A DNA stretch of 64,000 nucleotides from Rhodanobacter sp. MP7CTX1 (GTDB taxonomy: Bacteria; Pseudomonadota; Gammaproteobacteria; Xanthomonadales; Rhodanobacteraceae). Below are positions 1 through 8,541 of the stretch, one piece after another. The DNA lies in NCBI RefSeq assembly GCF_014205795.1, contig NZ_JACHCN010000009.1, positions 1 through 64,000 on the forward strand. Reading direction: 5' to 3'. Each line of letters opens with the position of its first letter. The first letter of the stretch is position 1. The translations under genes were made by a program, and so were the position numbers. The notes under the pieces are model-generated. The model had not been told where the DNA came from. It searched no databases and saw only the letters and a list, made by a program, of their open reading frames with translations.

Positions 1-307
1 GATCATCCTCTCAGACCAGCTATCGATCGTCGCCTTGGTAGGCCATTACCCTACCAACTAGCTAATCGAACATCGGTCCGTCTGACCGCGCGAGGTCCGA
101 AGATCCCCCGCTTTCTCCCGTAGGACGTATGCGGTATTAGCGTAAGTTTCCCTACGTTATCCCCCACGTTCAGGTAGGTCCCGATGCATTACTCACCCGT
201 CCGCCACTCGCCACCCACAGTATTGCTACTGCTGTGCTGCCGTTCGACTTGCATGTGTTAGGCATGCCGCCAGCGTTCAATCTGAGCCAGGATCAAACTC
301 TTCACTT
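1..307 (-). rRNA. rrs: 16S ribosomal RNA, 5' part (continues beyond window start)
   Basis: The reverse complement reads as the beginning of a bacterial 16S gene. The universal 5' segment (GAGTTTGATCCTGGCTCAG) lies at about 283-301 and is followed by GAACGCTGGCGGC. The variable regions and the conserved segment at 61-130 follow in the expected order. The mature 5' end, placed by comparison with E. coli, is near 307. Only about 300 nt are in the window, so the rest of the rRNA operon lies to the left. The promoter and antiterminator signals upstream are listed separately. Confidence 0.97.
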
Positions 308-472
308 AAGTTTTCGACAATTCGTTCCTTGCGGAACTCCTCATCTATCTTTCTGAAGCGTTAGTCCCAACCGAAAAACTCATTACTGTGTTTCTTTGGT
401 TGGACGCTTGCATTTCTTTGGACAGGTCGTAACCCTCCATCGCAAGACGTCCACACAATTCACCTGCGCACA

Positions 473-485
473 CTGTCAAAGATCA
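473..485 (-). promoter_or_regulatory. rRNA leader boxA antitermination element
   Basis: On the minus strand TGATCTTTGACAG lies about 170 nt upstream of the mature 16S end. It matches the E. coli boxA (TGCTCTTTAACA) closely. BoxA recruits the NusB/NusE antitermination complex. Its position between promoter and 16S is the expected one. Confidence 0.7.
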
Positions 486-545
486 ATCGCTTGTCACTGA
501 TTCCTCAGTAACTACCTGAGACGTTTCGTCCTAGGTGAGCCGCCC

Positions 546-573
546 ATTCTACATCGCTTTTCGCGACCGTCAA
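546..573 (-). promoter_or_regulatory. rRNA operon P1-type promoter
   Basis: On the minus strand a -35 element TTGACG (568-573) and a -10 element TAGAAT (546-551) are separated by 16 nt. A GC-rich discriminator (GGGCGGC) follows the -10, as in stringently controlled rRNA promoters. An A/T-rich UP-element-like stretch (about 582-597, GAAAATTTCTC) lies just upstream of the -35. Role inferred from motif and position. Confidence 0.75.
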
Positions 574-597
574 CACCTTGAGAAGAGAAATTTTCTA

Positions 598-908
598 TCC
601 GCGGGGGTGGTGACACCCTTCGTGAAGAGCTGCTCGTCGAAGGGGGGAGAATCATAGCGCCGCAGCGCCTCTCTGTGAAGAGGGCGCGCACACTTTTCTC
701 GAAACAATGCACAAGATGACGACATTCCACCTCACGTCGTCGACTCTGCAGGTGCTCTACTGATGATCTCGCTCGACGTCATGCATTCGATGCAGATCGT
801 ATCGGTGAGCAGCATCGATCGCTTGCGAAGCCGCGCCACACCTGCACGTGCGAGGTCGCTCCCCGCACGTACTACGCGCTCTATCCATCCACGCAAGGCG
901 TCTACTTG
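598..908. other. non-coding stretch upstream of the rRNA promoter
   Basis: No convincing gene is seen on either strand. Short open frames here lack ribosome-binding sites and family resemblance. The part nearest the promoter may hold regulator sites for the rRNA operon (Fis-type), but none could be defined by eye. Confidence 0.5.
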
Positions 909-1106
909 TTATGTACCGGAGTTTTCAGCCGGTGAAGCGCTTTGAAGGGATGCGCAGGCAGGTGTTGCGCCGAAGATCGCGGGCAGCGTATGCGCGGTGG
1001 GCAACTCTGATGTACCGAGCAGGCCGAGGCGAAAGGGGATCAGGGCCTCTGGGCGCAGATTTTCCAGCGCGTCCCAGTCATCTTCAAAAGGAATGAACTG
1101 TTGCAT
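909..1106 (-). CDS. small hypothetical protein
   Basis: A 65-residue open frame whose ATG at 1106 is preceded by a strong ribosome-binding site (AGGGAGCACACC). The N-terminus is acidic and aromatic (MQQFIPFEDDWDALENLRP), as in short hypothetical proteins I recall from xanthomonads. The C-terminal half is Ala/Ser/Pro-rich and featureless. It lies 109 nt downstream of the rubredoxin gene on the same strand and could be cotranscribed with it. No signal peptide or membrane segment is visible. Function unknown. The strong Shine-Dalgarno is the main reason for calling it real; the protein may be shorter than its relatives. Confidence 0.5.
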   Translation of the reverse strand: MQQFIPFEDDWDALENLRPEALIPFRLGLLGTSELPTAHTLPAIFGATPACASLQSASPAENSGT

Positions 1107-1215
1107 GGTGTGCTCCCTGAACGATGCGCCGCATGGTGGCGCGCAGGAGCATCAGAACAGACGGCCCGGTCAATGCGATGACGAGATCGGGCCGTTTGCG
1201 GGCAGGCAGCCGCCT

Positions 1216-1416
1216 TTAGTCGAGTTCAATCATCTCGAAATCGTCCTTGGTGGTGCCGCAGTCCGGGCAGGTCCATGTCAGGGGCACGTCTTCCCAGCGC
1301 GTACCGGCAGGAATACCTTCATCGGGCACGCCGACGGCTTCGTCGTAGATATAACCGCAGACAACGCACATCCATTTGCGCAAGGCAGTAGTGGCTTCGG
1401 TGGAACTCTGGCTCAT
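1216..1416 (-). CDS. rubA: rubredoxin
   Basis: A 66-residue small iron protein that carries one electron at a single Fe(Cys)4 centre in the cytoplasm. The two CxxCG knuckles are C17-V-V-C20-G and C50-P-D-C53-G. The typical motif GYIYDEAVGVPDEGIPAGTRWEDVP lies between them, giving essentially full-length rubredoxin with a short N-terminal extension. The ATG at 1416 was chosen because the longer reading (from 1482) adds 22 residues with no family likeness. The gene is divergent from thiE. Its redox partner is not evident here; alkane hydroxylases or oxygen-stress enzymes are usual partners in other bacteria. Confidence 0.93.
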   Translation of the reverse strand: MSQSSTEATTALRKWMCVVCGYIYDEAVGVPDEGIPAGTRWEDVPLTWTCPDCGTTKDDFEMIELD

Positions 1417-1525
1417 TGTCGGACTTCTATGATCACGAGGGAAAGGCACATTCTCGCAACTCGTCGGGGATTGCGAAAGCATGCATCATCGCGCATCAGC
1501 CTATCCACGCGTGTGAGATTACGAT

Positions 1526-2170
1526 TTGAAAACGTTCGCACAAACTATAGGCCGCGGCCTGTATGCGATCACCGATGGCCCGCGGGCCGACCTGACGGAC
1601 GTGGTGACGCAGGCGCTGGCCGGCGGCGCGCGACTGCTGCAATACCGCGACAAAAGTAACGATTCGACACGACGTTACAATGAGGCCGCAGCGCTCAGGC
1701 AGCTGTGCGACGCCTACGCCGTGCCGCTAATCATCAACGACGATATCGCGCTGGCGCAGGCGGTGGCTGCCGATGGCGTGCATCTAGGCAGGGACGACGA
1801 CGACCTTGCGGCCGCTCGTACCGTGCTGGGCAAGAACGCGATCATCGGCGTCTCGTGCTACGACTCATTGCAGCGGGCAAAGACGGCGGCGGGCGCAGGT
1901 GCGAGCTATATCGCATTCGGAGCATTTTTTACTTCGCCCACCAAACCGCTGGCGCCACGCGCTTCGATCGAGTTGCTGAGGCAAAGTGCCGCGCTGGATG
2001 TGGCGCGGGTGGCGATTGGCGGCATCACCCCGGACAATGCGGCATCGCTGGTTGAAGCTGGCGCCGACTATCTGGCCGTGATCTCGGCGGTGTTTGCCGC
2101 TACTGACGTGCGCCGCGCGGCACAAAGCTTCACCGACCTCTACTCATCTTTTTGCGGAACATCACCATGA
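1526..2170 (+). CDS. thiE: thiamine-phosphate synthase
   Basis: Joins HMP pyrophosphate and the thiazole phosphate to make thiamine monophosphate, in the cytoplasm. The 214-residue TIM-barrel shows QYRDKS (pyrophosphate and magnesium binding), [11 protein letters not shown], the FTSPTK loop and the GGI phosphate-binding motif, at normal length. The start is TTG at 1526. An in-frame TGA at 1514-1516 leaves no upstream alternative, and a later start would remove the first beta strand (GLYAITDG). Its TGA overlaps the hemL ATG (ATGA at 2167-2170), indicating translational coupling. No thi-box is seen here, unlike upstream of thiC at 26.6 kb. Confidence 0.95.
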   Translation: MKTFAQTIGRGLYAITDGPRADLTDVVTQALAGGARLLQYRDKSNDSTRRYNEAAALRQLCDAYAVPLIINDDIALAQAVAADGVHLGRDDDDLAAARTVLGKNAIIGVSCYDSLQRAKTAAGAGASYIAFGAFFTSPTKPLAPRASIELLRQSAALDVARVAIGGITPDNAASLVEAGADYLAVISAVFAATDVRRAAQSFTDLYSSFCGTSP

Positions 2171-3450
2171 CGAGCAACCACGAACTCTTCCAGCGTGCAC
2201 AGGCGCTGATGCCCGGCGGCGTGAATTCGCCGGTACGCGCGTTCAAGTCGGTCGGTGGCGAGCCGTTCTTCACCGCACGCGCGGATGGCGCCTATCTGTG
2301 GGATGTGGAAGGTACGCGCTATATCGACTATGTGGGCTCATGGGGCCCGATGATCGTCGGACACAACCATCCGGGCGTACGCGAGGCCGTCGAGCGCGCC
2401 GTGAAAAACGGACTGTCGTTCGGCACGCCCTGCCCGGCCGAGGTGACCATGGCCGAGACGATCACTCGACTGATTCCTTCGATCGAGATGGTGCGCATGG
2501 TGAACTCCGGCACCGAGGCCACGATGTCGGCGATCCGCCTCGCCCGCGGCGCCACTGGCCGCTCGAAGATCGTGAAGTTCGAAGGCTGCTATCACGGCCA
2601 TGGCGACAGTTTCCTGGTGAAGGCCGGTTCCGGTGCACTCACGTTCGGCGTACCGACTTCGCCCGGCGTACCGAAGGCCAATGCCGATCTCACACTGACG
2701 CTGCCGTACAACGACCTCGATGCGGCGAAGGCATTGTTTGCCGAACAGGGCAACGACATCGCAGGGCTGATCATCGAGCCGGTTGCCGGCAACATGAACT
2801 GCATTCTGCCGATGGATGGCTACCTGCAAGGCCTGCGCGAACTGTGCACGCGGCACGGTGTGCTGTTGATTTTCGACGAGGTGATGACCGGCTTCCGGGT
2901 TGCGCTGGGCGGCGCGCAGGCGCATTACGGCGTGACGCCGGACCTGACCACCTTTGGCAAGATCATTGGCGGCGGCATGCCGGTGGGTGCTTACGGCGGC
3001 CGTCGCGAACTGATGGAACAGATCGCGCCAGCCGGACCGATCTATCAGGCAGGTACCTTGAGCGGCAACCCGGTGGCGATGGCCGCAGGTCTGGCGATGC
3101 TGGAACTGATCCAGGTACCGGGCTTTTACGACCATCTCGCGGCAAGCACGCGTCTGCTGACCGACGGACTCCAGTCGGTGGCTGACGCTGAAGGCATCCC
3201 TTTCAGCACCAACCGCGTCGGCGGCATGTTCGGTTTGTTCTTCACCGGCGAGAAGGTGGAGAGCTACGCACAGGCCACAGCGGCGGATGCGGCTCTGTTC
3301 AATCGTTTCTTCCACGGCATGCTGAAGCGAGGCGTGTATCTCGCGCCATCGGCGTTCGAGGCAGGCTTCATTTCAAGTGCGCACAGCGAGCAGGACATCG
3401 CCGATACGTTGCAGGCTGCGCGTGAAGCGCTGCGCGAAGCACGCGCCTGA
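2167..3450 (+). CDS. hemL: glutamate-1-semialdehyde 2,1-aminomutase
   Basis: A PLP enzyme that converts glutamate-1-semialdehyde to 5-aminolevulinate in the C5 pathway of tetrapyrrole synthesis. The protein has 427 residues, the usual length. Visible hallmarks are [11 protein letters not shown] at the N-terminus, [16 protein letters not shown], the pyridine-binding DEVMTGFR, and the Schiff-base lysine K265 in TFGKIIGGG, the same residue number as the E. coli enzyme. ATG at 2167 overlaps the thiE stop. A longer frame from TTG at 2152 is less likely. A 9-bp hairpin follows the stop codon. Confidence 0.97.
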   Translation: MTSNHELFQRAQALMPGGVNSPVRAFKSVGGEPFFTARADGAYLWDVEGTRYIDYVGSWGPMIVGHNHPGVREAVERAVKNGLSFGTPCPAEVTMAETITRLIPSIEMVRMVNSGTEATMSAIRLARGATGRSKIVKFEGCYHGHGDSFLVKAGSGALTFGVPTSPGVPKANADLTLTLPYNDLDAAKALFAEQGNDIAGLIIEPVAGNMNCILPMDGYLQGLRELCTRHGVLLIFDEVMTGFRVALGGAQAHYGVTPDLTTFGKIIGGGMPVGAYGGRRELMEQIAPAGPIYQAGTLSGNPVAMAAGLAMLELIQVPGFYDHLAASTRLLTDGLQSVADAEGIPFSTNRVGGMFGLFFTGEKVESYAQATAADAALFNRFFHGMLKRGVYLAPSAFEAGFISSAHSEQDIADTLQAAREALREARA

Positions 3451-3458
3451 CCCGCTTC

Positions 3459-3481
3459 GCCCACGCCGTCATGGCGTGGGC
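3459..3481. terminator. hairpin between convergent hemL and gloA
   Basis: Perfect 9-bp stem (GCCCACGCC / GGCGTGGGC) with loop GTCAT, eight bases after the hemL stop. The T-tract is weak on both sides. It probably acts as a shared terminator for the two convergent genes. Confidence 0.5.
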
Positions 3482-3489
3482 GGCAATCT

Positions 3490-3909
3490 TTACCAGCTGC
3501 CAGTATTCGGCATCGACACCCACGGCTCCTGCGGTGGCAGGTGGCCGTCCTGCAACAGCTCAATTGAGATCAGGTCGGGCGAGCGCACGAACGCCATGTG
3601 TCCATCACGTGGCGGGCGACAGATGGTGTAGCCCATGGCCCGCAGTCGGGCGCAGGTGACGTAGATGTCGTCCACGCGAAACGCGAGGTGGCCGAAGTTG
3701 CGCGCCGAGCCGTAGTCTTCCTGCGAGCCCCAGTTCCAGGTCAACTCGATTTCCGCTGCGGGACTGTCGGACGCGGCGAGAAACACCAGGGTGTACTTGC
3801 CCTCGGGCTCCTCCTTGCGGCGCACTTCGCGCAGACCCAGCCCCTCGCAATAGAAACGCAACGAGGCGTCGAGGTCACGCACGCGAACCATGCTGTGCAG
3901 ATATTTCAT
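3490..3909 (-). CDS. gloA: lactoylglutathione lyase (glyoxalase I), VOC superfamily
   Basis: Glyoxalase I isomerises the methylglyoxal-glutathione hemithioacetal to S-lactoylglutathione in the cytoplasm. The 139-residue protein aligns from end to end with E. coli GloA. Metal-ligand positions appear conserved as H5, E55 (EIELTWNWG), H74 (FGHLAF) and E117 (SIELL). R9 and the EGKYTLVFL strand also match. The ATG at 3909 has a good SD (GAGGCAAGTTG); a longer start at 3927 lacks one. It is convergent with hemL and 23 nt downstream of the aminotransferase gene on the same strand. Substrate is inferred from family; other VOC activities are possible. Confidence 0.8.
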   Translation of the reverse strand: MKYLHSMVRVRDLDASLRFYCEGLGLREVRRKEEPEGKYTLVFLAASDSPAAEIELTWNWGSQEDYGSARNFGHLAFRVDDIYVTCARLRAMGYTICRPPRDGHMAFVRSPDLISIELLQDGHLPPQEPWVSMPNTGSW

Positions 3910-3932
3910 CAACTTGCCTCTTTGCAAAAGAA

Positions 3933-5168
3933 CTAGGCTGCCACGTAGGCCGTCAATGCCACATGCAGGCGCCGCAGACCTTCGGCCAGGTCGGCGTCGC
4001 TGATCGTCAGTGGCGGCACGAAGCGCAGCACGTCGGGGCCTGCCTGCAGCACGAGCAGACCATGCGCAGCGGCATGATCGAGAATCTCACCGGCCTTGCC
4101 CTTGTGCGCATCGTTCAATACGGCGCCGAGCATCAGGCCGCGACCACGCACTTCGGCAAATAGATTCAGTTCGTGGTTGATGCGTGCCAGCCCTGCGCGC
4201 AGATCGTTCGCCTGCCGCTCCACATTCATCAGTACCGCCGGCGAAGCGAGCTTGCGCAATGCGACGCGCGCCACCGCCGCCGCCATCGGATTGCCGCCAA
4301 AAGTCGTCCCGTGCGCGCCGTATTGCAGTACCTCGGCCACCTTCGGGCCAGCGAGCATCGCGCCGATCGGGAATCCACAGCCGAGCGCCTTGGCCAGGGT
4401 CACGATGTCCGGACGCACATGATCCTGAGTGTGCGCGAACAAAGTCCCGGTGCGGCCCATACCGCACTGGATCTCATCCAGCACCAGCAGTGCGTCGTAC
4501 TGATCGCACAGTTCGCGGATGCGCTTGAGGAATCCCGGCGCAGCCGGCAGCACCCCGCCCTCACCCTGCACTGGTTCCAGCATCACGGCGGCAATGCCGC
4601 CTTCGGCGAATGCCGTTTCCAATGCAGCGACGTCGTTGAAATCCAGATAGCGGAAGCCTCCCGGCAACGGCTCGTAACCTTCCTGATACTTGGGCTGCGC
4701 GGTTGCGGTGACGGTAGCCAGCGTACGGCCGTGGAAGGAGCCGCGGAACGTAACGATGACGCGCTGCTCCGGCGGGCGCCCCTTGGACGCAGCCCAACGA
4801 CGCACCAGCTTGATCGCCGCCTCGTTCGCCTCGGCGCCGGAATTGCACAGGAACACACGCTCGGCGAAGTGCGATGCGCGTACCAGCTCTTCGGCCAACC
4901 GCAGCGGCGGCTCGGTGTAGAACACATTGCTGCTGTGCCAGAGCTTCTGCGCCTGCGCGGTGAGCGCGGCAAGCAGATCCGCATCCTGATGGCCAAGCGC
5001 GTTGACCGCGATGCCAGCACCGAAGTCCACGTATTCGTTGCCATCGGTATCCCAGACTCGCGCGCCCTTGCCGTGATCGAGCACCAGCTCGCGCGGCTTG
5101 TATACCGGCACCCAGTAACGCTTGCCGAGGTCGATCAGGGACTGCGTGGAGTGATCTTGTGCGTGCAT
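3933..5168 (-). CDS. argD: acetylornithine-type aminotransferase (class III, PLP)
   Basis: Transfers an amino group between N-acetylornithine and 2-oxoglutarate in arginine synthesis; related enzymes act on succinylornithine or ornithine. The 411-residue class III fold shows [26 protein letters not shown], the EPVQGEGGV loop, [12 protein letters not shown] and the PLP lysine K260 (TLAKALG). ATG at 5168 gives the family N-terminus. The open frame runs further upstream to 5378, but that extension is low-complexity and lacks an SD. It stands apart from other arg genes here, so a catabolic role cannot be excluded. Confidence 0.85.
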   Translation of the reverse strand: MHAQDHSTQSLIDLGKRYWVPVYKPRELVLDHGKGARVWDTDGNEYVDFGAGIAVNALGHQDADLLAALTAQAQKLWHSSNVFYTEPPLRLAEELVRASHFAERVFLCNSGAEANEAAIKLVRRWAASKGRPPEQRVIVTFRGSFHGRTLATVTATAQPKYQEGYEPLPGGFRYLDFNDVAALETAFAEGGIAAVMLEPVQGEGGVLPAAPGFLKRIRELCDQYDALLVLDEIQCGMGRTGTLFAHTQDHVRPDIVTLAKALGCGFPIGAMLAGPKVAEVLQYGAHGTTFGGNPMAAAVARVALRKLASPAVLMNVERQANDLRAGLARINHELNLFAEVRGRGLMLGAVLNDAHKGKAGEILDHAAAHGLLVLQAGPDVLRFVPPLTISDADLAEGLRRLHVALTAYVAA

Positions 5169-5399
5169 GGTGGATTCCGGGCGCTGTCGCCAGGACAACA
5201 CCGTCAAGGGGATGAGCGGGAACGCGACTGCCCGCGAGCCTCGCGGCGTCCTGCGCTGATGCGCATCATAAACTGCAGCTGGCTTTTGCACGATGTGCCG
5301 GATCAGGTCGGCGTGTCCGAGGCGGTTCAATCCGCCGGCCGCGCACGGACACGATGCCTTCTCGGCATGGCGGAGCATTCCCAGTGCGACTGAGCCAGG

Positions 5400-6746
5400 T
5401 CAGCGCAACTGCTCAGGCACCAGCTGGTGTTTCTTGCACAGCCGGTAAACGGTGACCCGCGAGACCTTCAGCCGACGCGCGCATTCACTGATGTTGAAAC
5501 GACTCTCGCGCAGACAGATCTCCACCGCTTCGCGTTCGGCTGACACGCGGGTCAGCCCCAGACTGGAGCGGTGGCCGTTCGTCAGCGGAGCATCTTGCAG
5601 ATCCAGATCGGCCACGCTGATCAGCGTGGCTTCGGCCACCACCGCGGCGCGCTGCACGCGATTGAGCAACTCGCGTACGTTGCCGGGCCACGAAAATGCG
5701 CGCATCGCCTGCTTGGCGGAATCGCTGAACAGACGGGCGTGGCTATGGTGCTGCTCGCGGAACGCGTCGAGAAAATGCTGCGCAAGCATTTCCACGTCTT
5801 CCGCGCGCTCGCGCAATGCCGGCATGCGCAAACGCAGCACGTTGAGCCGGTAGTAGAGATCCTCACGGAAGTGACCTGCGGCTACCGCCGTCTCCAGGTC
5901 GACATGGGTGGCCGCCAGCACGCGTACATCCGCACGGATCGGCTGGCTGCTGCCGACTCGCTCGATGGTGCCCTCCTGCAGGAAGCGCAGCAAGCTGGTT
6001 TGCGCGTCCAGCGGCAGGTCGCCAATCTCGTCGAGGAATACCGTGCCACCGGATGCACTCTCGATGTGGCCGATCCGTCGCGCATTGGCGCCGGTGAATG
6101 CGCCGCGCTCGTGACCAAACAACTCTGACTGAACCAGGTTCGAAGGCAGCGCACCGCAATTGATGGTGACGAATGGCCGCATCGCGCGCACCGACAACTC
6201 ATGCAACGCGCTCGCTGCAACCTCCTTACCTGTACCGGTTTCACCCGTGATCAGCACGGGCAGATCCACCGGTGCGTATTTGCGGATACTTGAACGCACG
6301 GCCAGCATCGCGGCACTCTGTCCGACCATGCCGAGCGTGTCCGCTTCGGGCATCGACACTTGGGGCTGCTTGCTGTCGCTGAAGCGCGCCAGCGTCTCCA
6401 GCAGCCGTGGCATATCGATTGGCGCTGTGAATAACTCGGCGCAGTTGAGCAAAATGCGCTTTACCAACGGCTGTTGCGTCGGCATTTCGGACGAGACCAG
6501 CGCGATCCACGGCACTCTTGGATATTGGGCGATCTGGCGCCCCATCGCCTGCAACACGTTGTCGTCGCCATGGCGGAAATCGGCCATCGCCACCACGGTT
6601 TGACCGGTGCGGACCCCGACCCCTTCGCGCGCCTGGATATTGGCTACCCGGACTGACCAGCCTGAATTGGCCAGGGATTGTTGCTCCGCTGCGATCGGCT
6701 GACCAAACCAGACCACGCAACGCCCGCCCCTCGCAGTGTCGTCCAT
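5400..6746 (-). CDS. sigma-54-dependent transcriptional activator (Fis-type HTH)
   Basis: A 448-residue enhancer-binding protein. Residues 1-130 form an unusual N-terminal sensing domain with no receiver phosphoacceptor pattern that I recognise; it resembles the VpsR-type receiver-like domain. The AAA+ domain follows with Walker A GETGTGKE (168-175), the sigma-54-contact loop GAFTGA (215-220), Walker B GGTVFLDE (233-240) and the FREDLYYRLNV region with its arginine finger. A Fis-type HTH is at 405-440 (SECARRLKVSRVTVYRLCK). Intact GAFTGA implies true sigma-54 partnership. No kinase is adjacent. Overlapping palindromes lie about 140-160 nt upstream of the start. Target genes are unknown; VpsR relatives control exopolysaccharide and biofilm genes. 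Confidence 0.9.
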   Translation of the reverse strand: MDDTARGGRCVVWFGQPIAAEQQSLANSGWSVRVANIQAREGVGVRTGQTVVAMADFRHGDDNVLQAMGRQIAQYPRVPWIALVSSEMPTQQPLVKRILLNCAELFTAPIDMPRLLETLARFSDSKQPQVSMPEADTLGMVGQSAAMLAVRSSIRKYAPVDLPVLITGETGTGKEVAASALHELSVRAMRPFVTINCGALPSNLVQSELFGHERGAFTGANARRIGHIESASGGTVFLDEIGDLPLDAQTSLLRFLQEGTIERVGSSQPIRADVRVLAATHVDLETAVAAGHFREDLYYRLNVLRLRMPALRERAEDVEMLAQHFLDAFREQHHSHARLFSDSAKQAMRAFSWPGNVRELLNRVQRAAVVAEATLISVADLDLQDAPLTNGHRSSLGLTRVSAEREAVEICLRESRFNISECARRLKVSRVTVYRLCKKHQLVPEQLR

Positions 6747-6883
6747 TGTCCCCTCCCGTCCACCATCCTGCTTATTGGTTGTCCGCTACCGGCAGTTCAC
6801 CGCCAGTCATGGCTTAGGCATAGAAGAACATTGCTGTCAATAGAGTGCCGAACTATACGCCACAATTGATGCACTGAGATGAC

Positions 6884-6905
6884 TTACCGTCAGGTAATCA
6901 CCTGA
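6884..6905. promoter_or_regulatory. two overlapping palindromes upstream of the sigma-54 activator
   Basis: TTACC-GTCA-GGTAA (6884-6897) overlaps TCAGGT-AATC-ACCTGA (6890-6905). Both have perfect arms and lie in the 220-nt gap between the activator start and the downstream end of the dehydrogenase gene. They could be operator sites for autoregulation. No protein can be assigned from sequence alone. Confidence 0.4.
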
Positions 6906-6968
6906 ATGCGTGTCAGGGAATACTCCGCATGCACGCTGAAATCCAGTCAAACCGGCATTAGAGCGGCC

Positions 6969-7787
6969 TCAAGCGAGAAATAAATCCGGCAACAACGGCG
7001 TGCCGGGGCTTACGGCATAGGCATCGAAGTCATTGATCCCGGACATCCGCAAAATCTCTTCATCGATGGCGAAATGGCCGGTGTAGCTGCGCGCCGGCAG
7101 GCTGAAGATGGCATGTGCGGCATCGGCGACGATTTCCGGCTTGCGGCATTGCTCGGCCTTCACACCATCGATCATGGCGATGGCTGCAGTGGCTATCACC
7201 GTGCGCGGCCACAAGGCGTTCACCGCGATGCCGAGCGGCGCGAACTCCGCGCTCATGCCCAGCACGCACAGGCTCATGCCGTATTTGGCGATGGTGTAGG
7301 CGGTGTGCGGCGCGAACCATTTCGGATCGAGGTTCGGCGGCGGCGACAGCATCAGCACATGCGGGTTGGCCGCCTGCTTCAGGTACGGCAGGCAACTACG
7401 GGTCACCAGGAACGTGCCGCGGGTATTGACCTGGTGCATCAGATCAAAGCGTTTCATCGGCGTGTCGGCGGTGCCGGCCAGCCAGATCGCGCTGGCGTTG
7501 TTGACCAGAATATCGATGCCACCGAAATGTTCAGCCGCCTGCGCGGCGGCGGCCACGACCTGCTCTTCTTCGCGGATATCCACCTGCAGCGCCAGCGCCT
7601 TGCCGCCGGCTGCCTCGACCGCCGCGGCGGCGGTATGGATGGTGCCGGGCAACTTCGGGTTGGCCACGCCACTCTTGGCCGCGATCACGACATTCGCCCC
7701 GTCACGCGCCGCGCGCAGCGCAATCGCCAGTCCAATGCCCCGCGAGGCACCGGTGATGAACAAGGTCTTGCCAGCCAGATTGCCCAT
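6969..7787 (-). CDS. SDR-family NAD(P)-dependent oxidoreductase
   Basis: A 272-residue short-chain dehydrogenase of the HSDL2/AtuB-like group. Visible are the dinucleotide-binding GASRGIGLA, the NNAS motif (ILVNNASAIW), and the catalytic Y-x3-K in YTIAKYGMS. The long PKLPGTIHTAAAAVEAAGGKAL segment is typical of the group, which includes citronellol/citronellal-type dehydrogenases. A GGAG at about 7793-7796 is best spaced for the second ATG (7787), so I prefer it to the ATG at 7793. The substrate is not predictable from sequence. It lies alone between the activator and the LON-domain gene, all on the minus strand. Confidence 0.88.
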   Translation of the reverse strand: MGNLAGKTLFITGASRGIGLAIALRAARDGANVVIAAKSGVANPKLPGTIHTAAAAVEAAGGKALALQVDIREEEQVVAAAAQAAEHFGGIDILVNNASAIWLAGTADTPMKRFDLMHQVNTRGTFLVTRSCLPYLKQAANPHVLMLSPPPNLDPKWFAPHTAYTIAKYGMSLCVLGMSAEFAPLGIAVNALWPRTVIATAAIAMIDGVKAEQCRKPEIVADAAHAIFSLPARSYTGHFAIDEEILRMSGINDFDAYAVSPGTPLLPDLFLA

Positions 7788-7877
7788 GAGCATCGACTCC
7801 GTGGAAAACGTCAGTCTAAAGCTCCCGGTCGGTTGACGCTGATCCAGTCCACGAGCACGCCACGCTACGCCGGCAAT

Positions 7878-8480
7878 TCAGGGCTTCTGAAAGCGCGGCA
7901 GGATGTCGCGCAACTCTGCCAGCCTCAGCAGCGGATCGGTGAGCTCAAGCATGTGCTGCTGCTCGCTCGGATCCAGCGGCAACAACTCGGCCAGACGGAA
8001 ACCCAGCCAGCTCGCATCGTCGTAGGCACTGCGCGGCGCGTGTCGCCAGTGCGGCGCCATGGTTTCGATCAGTCGTTCGAGGATGCTCTGCAACAAGGCG
8101 AATTCCACCGGTACCTGCTGCTCCGGCTCGGTCGGCCAGATCTCAACTTCGCCACGCAGCAGACCATCGGCACGCGCCCGGCTGCGCTCGACGCGGAAAC
8201 GTGAGCCGCCCTCGGCAACGATGCCGAGCAGACCATCTTCATCACGGTGGAAATCGCTGATCCGGGCGATCGTGCCGATCGCGGTCGGCACGGCCGGCAT
8301 ACCGGCTTCGCGCCCTTCAAGGATCAGGCACACGCCGAAGCCGGTGTCGTGACGCGTACACTCGCGCACCAGGTCGAGATAGCGCGGCTCAAAGATGCGC
8401 AGTTGCAACTGGCCACCGGGGAACAGCACCGTGGCGAGCGGAAACAATGGCATCTCGATGAGCGCAGACTGGGTGGCCAT
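7878..8480 (-). CDS. LON peptidase substrate-binding domain-containing protein
   Basis: A 200-residue protein consisting of the N-terminal domain of Lon (PUA-like) without ATPase or protease domains. Typical signatures are MPLFPLATVLFPGGQLQLRIFEPRYL near the start, GFGVCLI, GTIARI and GLLGIVAEGGSRFRV, followed by a helical bundle. ATG at 8480 was chosen; the open frame extends 16 codons upstream without family likeness. Stand-alone proteins of this type are widespread and functionally obscure. It ends 90 nt before the dehydrogenase start on the same strand. Confidence 0.9.
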   Translation of the reverse strand: MATQSALIEMPLFPLATVLFPGGQLQLRIFEPRYLDLVRECTRHDTGFGVCLILEGREAGMPAVPTAIGTIARISDFHRDEDGLLGIVAEGGSRFRVERSRARADGLLRGEVEIWPTEPEQQVPVEFALLQSILERLIETMAPHWRHAPRSAYDDASWLGFRLAELLPLDPSEQQHMLELTDPLLRLAELRDILPRFQKP

Positions 8481-8541
8481 ACGGCAAGTGTAGCCAGTGC
8501 GTCGTATCCGGTCAGCGGCGCCCGTCACGACAACGGCAGAT

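Noticed and set aside
4173-5393. 406-codon plus-strand open frame
   Set aside because: Antisense to the acetylornithine-type aminotransferase.
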